DNA of 64,000 nt, taken from assembly GCA_040954595.2 (NCBI GenBank), contig CM082585.2, forward strand, positions 9,982,001-10,046,000, read 5' to 3'. The notes beneath the pieces were generated by a model. The model was given only the letters and a program-made list of their open reading frames with translations, was not told the origin of the DNA and did not search any database. Source of the DNA: Balanoglossus misakiensis (taxonomy: Eukaryota > Hemichordata). Shown one piece after another: positions 49,233-64,000 of this stretch. Position numbers and translations under genes: made by a program. Each line of letters opens with the position of its first letter. Positions within the stretch are counted from its first letter, which is position 1.

Positions 49233-50739
49233 ATGGCAATTTCAGGAGTTCATCTCGAATCCGATGCATACATGGTCTGTCTCACGCACGCCCTGTCAAC
49301 GGAGAGAGAAGAAGTGATGGGTTTATGCATCGGAGAGGTAAATAAAGCAACCCGGAAGTGAAATGGCGATTTCATCTTCATCCTGTTCTGTGTCCTGTAA
49401 TTGTCTACATTATTTTCTCTTACTCAGATTGATGAACATAAAGTGGGCTACATTGTATCCGTTGTGATGTTGACAAGGTCGGATAAGCAACCAGACCGCG
49501 TCGAGATTTCACCAGAACAACTCTCGGCAGCAACTACAGAAGCTGAAATATCCTTTATGTGGTGAAGTGATATTAGTCATTTGCACAGCTTGTATAAATA
49601 CTCAAGGTTTACATTGTATATTATAAAATTTGCAAACATTGACAGCAAGAAGTGCCTGGTATACTTTTTCTTTAACTGTTTGCACAGATTAGCTGAACTA
49701 CTGCAGAGGCCGTTGAGGGTAGTGGGATGGTATCATTCGCATCCACACATCACTGTGTGGCCATCACACGTTGGTGAGTTGAATTCATGGACTGTAACCC
49801 ATACCCTGTCAGTTGCATCAGTTTCAGAGAATTTATAGACACAAATAATCCTGACTCCTGAGTGCATATGATATATTATCATTATGATGTGTCTGACAGA
49901 ATGTTCTCTTTTTATTTATACAGATGTTTTGACACAAGCAATGTACCAGAGATACATGGATGAGTGTTTCATTGGTTTGATATTTTCGTGCTTTAACAAT
50001 GACAAGAAAACACAACGAGGCCGGATCCAGGTGACGTGCTTTCAAGCTATCAACCAGAGCCCAGAAGGAGAGGCACCAATGTATGTGAAACTTCTCAAAC
50101 AATATTTCTGAGACACTTCTGTTGGGATTGTGGGTTTGATTAGAGATGTTATAATTAATTTGGTTGAATACACAATCGTACACACAAAATTACGCACAGG
50201 CACATAAGACGGTCTGGTCATCAACCTTTACACTTGTCCTGTCTGCAGGTATGAGAGACTAGAGATACCTTTGTATATCAAACCGAGGGCAGCTATGAGC
50301 AGACCGTGTCTCGATGCTTTAGTGAAGCTGCCAAGAATCCTATCTCAAGAAGAGCATGATGCGTACGAAAATACTTTTGAAAATGACAACATGGATCTGC
50401 TGACAAGAACGCACAATGGTGCTGGTAAGTGTTTAACCCTTTCATCAAAATAGTTTGGTCCTAATTCATTCTTTTCTATGGACCTGTACAGAGGTGAAGG
50501 GGTGAAAGCGTTAAGGATATACATCCTTCAGTTTTGTGATCTTAGGTTGTGATGGTGTAACTCATATGTCTGCTTTCACATATTTTCTTTCAGTATACAC
50601 CAAATCTCTGAGTCATCTTATGGAAGTGATGAGTGGGCCACTCCTACAGAGTCTGGAAACTAGGCTTGAAAGAAACGAATTGAAGATGGAAGCTCTCCAG
50701 AAAGAAAAGGAAAAGCTATTAAAAGAACTGGAATCATGA
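49233..50739 (+). CDS. BRCC3: BRCC36, JAMM/MPN+ K63-specific deubiquitinase
   Basis: Exons: 49233-49337, 49428-49547, 49686-49773, 49924-50080, 50249-50424, 50594-50739, giving 263 residues (zebrafish-like length). The zinc-binding JAMM motif is intact: catalytic glutamate E27 in EREEVMGL, H92-S-H94, seven residues, S102, then D105. The C-terminal coiled coil (from about residue 225, RLERNELKMEALQKEKEKLL) matches the family. BRCC36 cleaves Lys63-linked ubiquitin chains in two complexes: BRCA1-A (with Abraxas, at DNA breaks) and BRISC (with Abro1/KIAA0157, cytosolic). The second intron is AT-AC (see separate entry). Choosing those splice sites restores the conserved TEAE|RLAEL junction. Confidence 0.95.
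49548..49685 (+). other. BRCC3: U12-type (minor spliceosome) AT-AC intron of BRCC36
   Basis: The intron starts ATATCCTTT, the exact U12 5' splice site consensus, and ends TTTGCAC. A U12 branch site TTCTTTAAC lies at 49668-49676, about 10 bases before the end, the short distance expected. No GT-AG choice in this interval keeps the conserved protein; the AT-AC choice does so exactly, at phase 0. The intron is 138 bases long. Confidence 0.93.
50433..50514 (+). mobile_element. BRCC3: TTAA-type MITE copy
   Basis: It begins TTAACCCTTTCATC and ends GGTGAAAGCGTTAA, with the central ATTCTTTTCTATGG of the family. It lies just inside the last BRCC36 intron. Confidence 0.75.
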
Positions 50740-51241
50740 TTTTTTTTATCATAGCCATATGTAATATATTGTGTAATTTTATATATTTTATGTATATACA
50801 TATATAGGCTCTGATCATTTTGCATTATTTGCCTTTGTAAAAGTACTTTTTATTAAGTTTGATAATATTACTTCAAAGCGGATAGATTTTAAGTCTGTAA
50901 AATTTAGACCCTGAAAAACGGCTTCAGTTAAATGGGAACGTTGGTACAGAATATTCATTAATTTCTACTAGCTTCAAATACACTTTGATTGCTCTAAAAT
51001 AACTTGTATTCTATTTATGTTTGAATAAAAAATCCCATACCAGTATTGTGTTGTAGTGTAAAATGAATCTTCTTTTGTGAGAATGTAGGTGTTTGTTTAA
51101 AAATGTGTGGTGGTGCTCACTGCATCGCTAAGTGGCTAAATCCCGCGAGATTTCAAAAGTTGTCTTCAAGGCCAACGCGACCTCGCTCGGGACGCGGACG
51201 TACGTACTCATCAGCGCTTGACCTTTGACCTCGCTGACAAG
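50740..51241. other. BRCC36 3' UTR and TPP2 promoter
   Basis: AATAAA at 51024-51029 can end BRCC36. From 51130 the base composition turns CG-rich (GGGACGCGGACGTACG around 51189) up to the TPP2 start. AAGATGGCGTCC (51239-51250), overlapping the TPP2 start codon, is a YY1-type site of the kind found at start sites of many housekeeping genes. No TATA box is seen. Confidence 0.55.
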
Positions 51242-63292
<12,051 letters not shown>

Positions 63293-64000
63293 GTGAGTGG
63301 AATCATTTCTCTCTTTCCTCTCGTTGTTGTTAGCACCTCTCTCTGGATTCTGTTAATAAAAAATGACAAACTGTTTCAGACTGTGTGGTGTACCGCGATG
63401 ACACAGAGGTGTGCTGAATTGTGGATTTCTGCAACAGGATGCACTTTCCTAATTTTTTTCCCTGCATTTTGTTTGTCGTATGGCAGTGTACTGTGCTGTG
63501 GTGTGTCTATCATTTGCTGTTACTGTGTTTGCGTACATCCATTCTGATCTCAAAAGCCGATTCCCTTGTCAAACCTCCAACATCTAAGATCAAGAAAAAC
63601 ATTGCAGTAAAAATATTTCCATCAATGTTCAGCCATAGGTCAAGATGGGTGGCATTCTCACATCTTTCCTGCACTCTTTAAAGGGCATTGATTACCTTAT
63701 GTGCATGTGACAAACCAGTGGCTCAGGTATGAGAGCCAGGTCGGTGTTTGACTTGTATTGGTCACTGTCCTGTAGGTATGGTTGTCCCAGTCACCTCTTA
63801 CCCAGCATGCATTGCTTAGACAAGCGATCAGCATTTCATTAACCATCAGCACAAGAAACTAAACTACATCCTCTGTAACCGGTGTTGTCATGTCAACCAT
63901 GTGGCCATTGTCCGCTGTGTGTGTTTTGTGGAGAGACTGTAGTCAAGTCAAAGAAAAGATGCAAAGAGAACTTTATTACAGAATTCAGAAACCAGAAAAC
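63293..64000 (+). other. TPP2: TPP2 intron running off the window
   Basis: After the GTGAGT donor at 63293 no further TPP2 exon is recognisable. The frame through 63547 is read-through, not protein. The next exon must lie beyond 64000. Confidence 0.65.

Noticed and set aside
49548-49687. GT-AG splicing of BRCC36 intron 2 using the AG at 49686-49687
   Set aside because: It would drop the conserved Arg codon and there is no suitable GT donor after TEAE; the AT-AC choice fits exactly.
63293-63547. Extension of the last TPP2 frame with a hydrophobic tail
   Set aside because: Read-through past a GTGAGT donor; the added residues do not match TPP2 and the break coincides with the expected exon end.

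Overview
This is nuclear DNA from an intron-rich animal. Every gene is split by short GT-AG introns (one is AT-AC), and exon phases chain perfectly into full-length orthologues of conserved animal proteins. I place it as a bilaterian invertebrate, probably a deuterostome or lophotrochozoan with human-like intron density. I cannot name the species from sequence alone. I see no prokaryotic operons, CRISPR arrays, tRNA or rRNA genes.

Layout, left to right: 1-1760 upstream DNA; 1761-11806 (+) a TATA-box gene for a secreted arylsulfatase-fold protein that has lost most catalytic residues and carries an acidic serine-rich N-terminus; 13198-16355 (-) DNAJC3/p58IPK, an ER co-chaperone; 16538-34717 (+) DZIP1, a ciliary basal-body protein; 37317-37493 (-) SMCO4, a 58-residue membrane protein; 39599-47368 (+) CEP295, a centriole protein; 47828-49006 (-) COMMD2; 49233-50739 (+) BRCC36, a K63-specific deubiquitinase; 51242-63292 (+) TPP2, tripeptidyl-peptidase II, cut off by the right edge of the window after 985 codons.

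DNAJC3/DZIP1, SMCO4/CEP295 and COMMD2/BRCC36 are divergent, head-to-head pairs. From memory of the human map, DZIP1-DNAJC3 are neighbours on 13q32 (TPP2 lies on 13q33) and SMCO4-CEP295 are neighbours on 11q21, so much of this order looks like old animal microsynteny. The DNAJC3 promoter contains an exact ER-stress element. DZIP1 and CEP295 both serve centrioles and cilia. DNAJC3, BRCC36 and TPP2 are protein-homeostasis genes. No single pathway unites the window.

Introns and intergenic DNA carry non-autonomous DNA transposons: about eight copies of a roughly 90-bp TTAA-flanked (piggyBac-type) MITE, a 950-bp element with 28-bp terminal inverted repeats, two fold-back elements and a strong 84-nt hairpin.

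The most novel items are the sulfatase-fold pseudoenzyme with its Ser-Glu-rich secreted N-terminal domain, a tandem-duplicated splice acceptor plus exon start in that gene, the ERSE in the DNAJC3 promoter, a U12-type AT-AC intron in BRCC36, and a cluster of eight S-P-x-K sites in one CEP295 exon.
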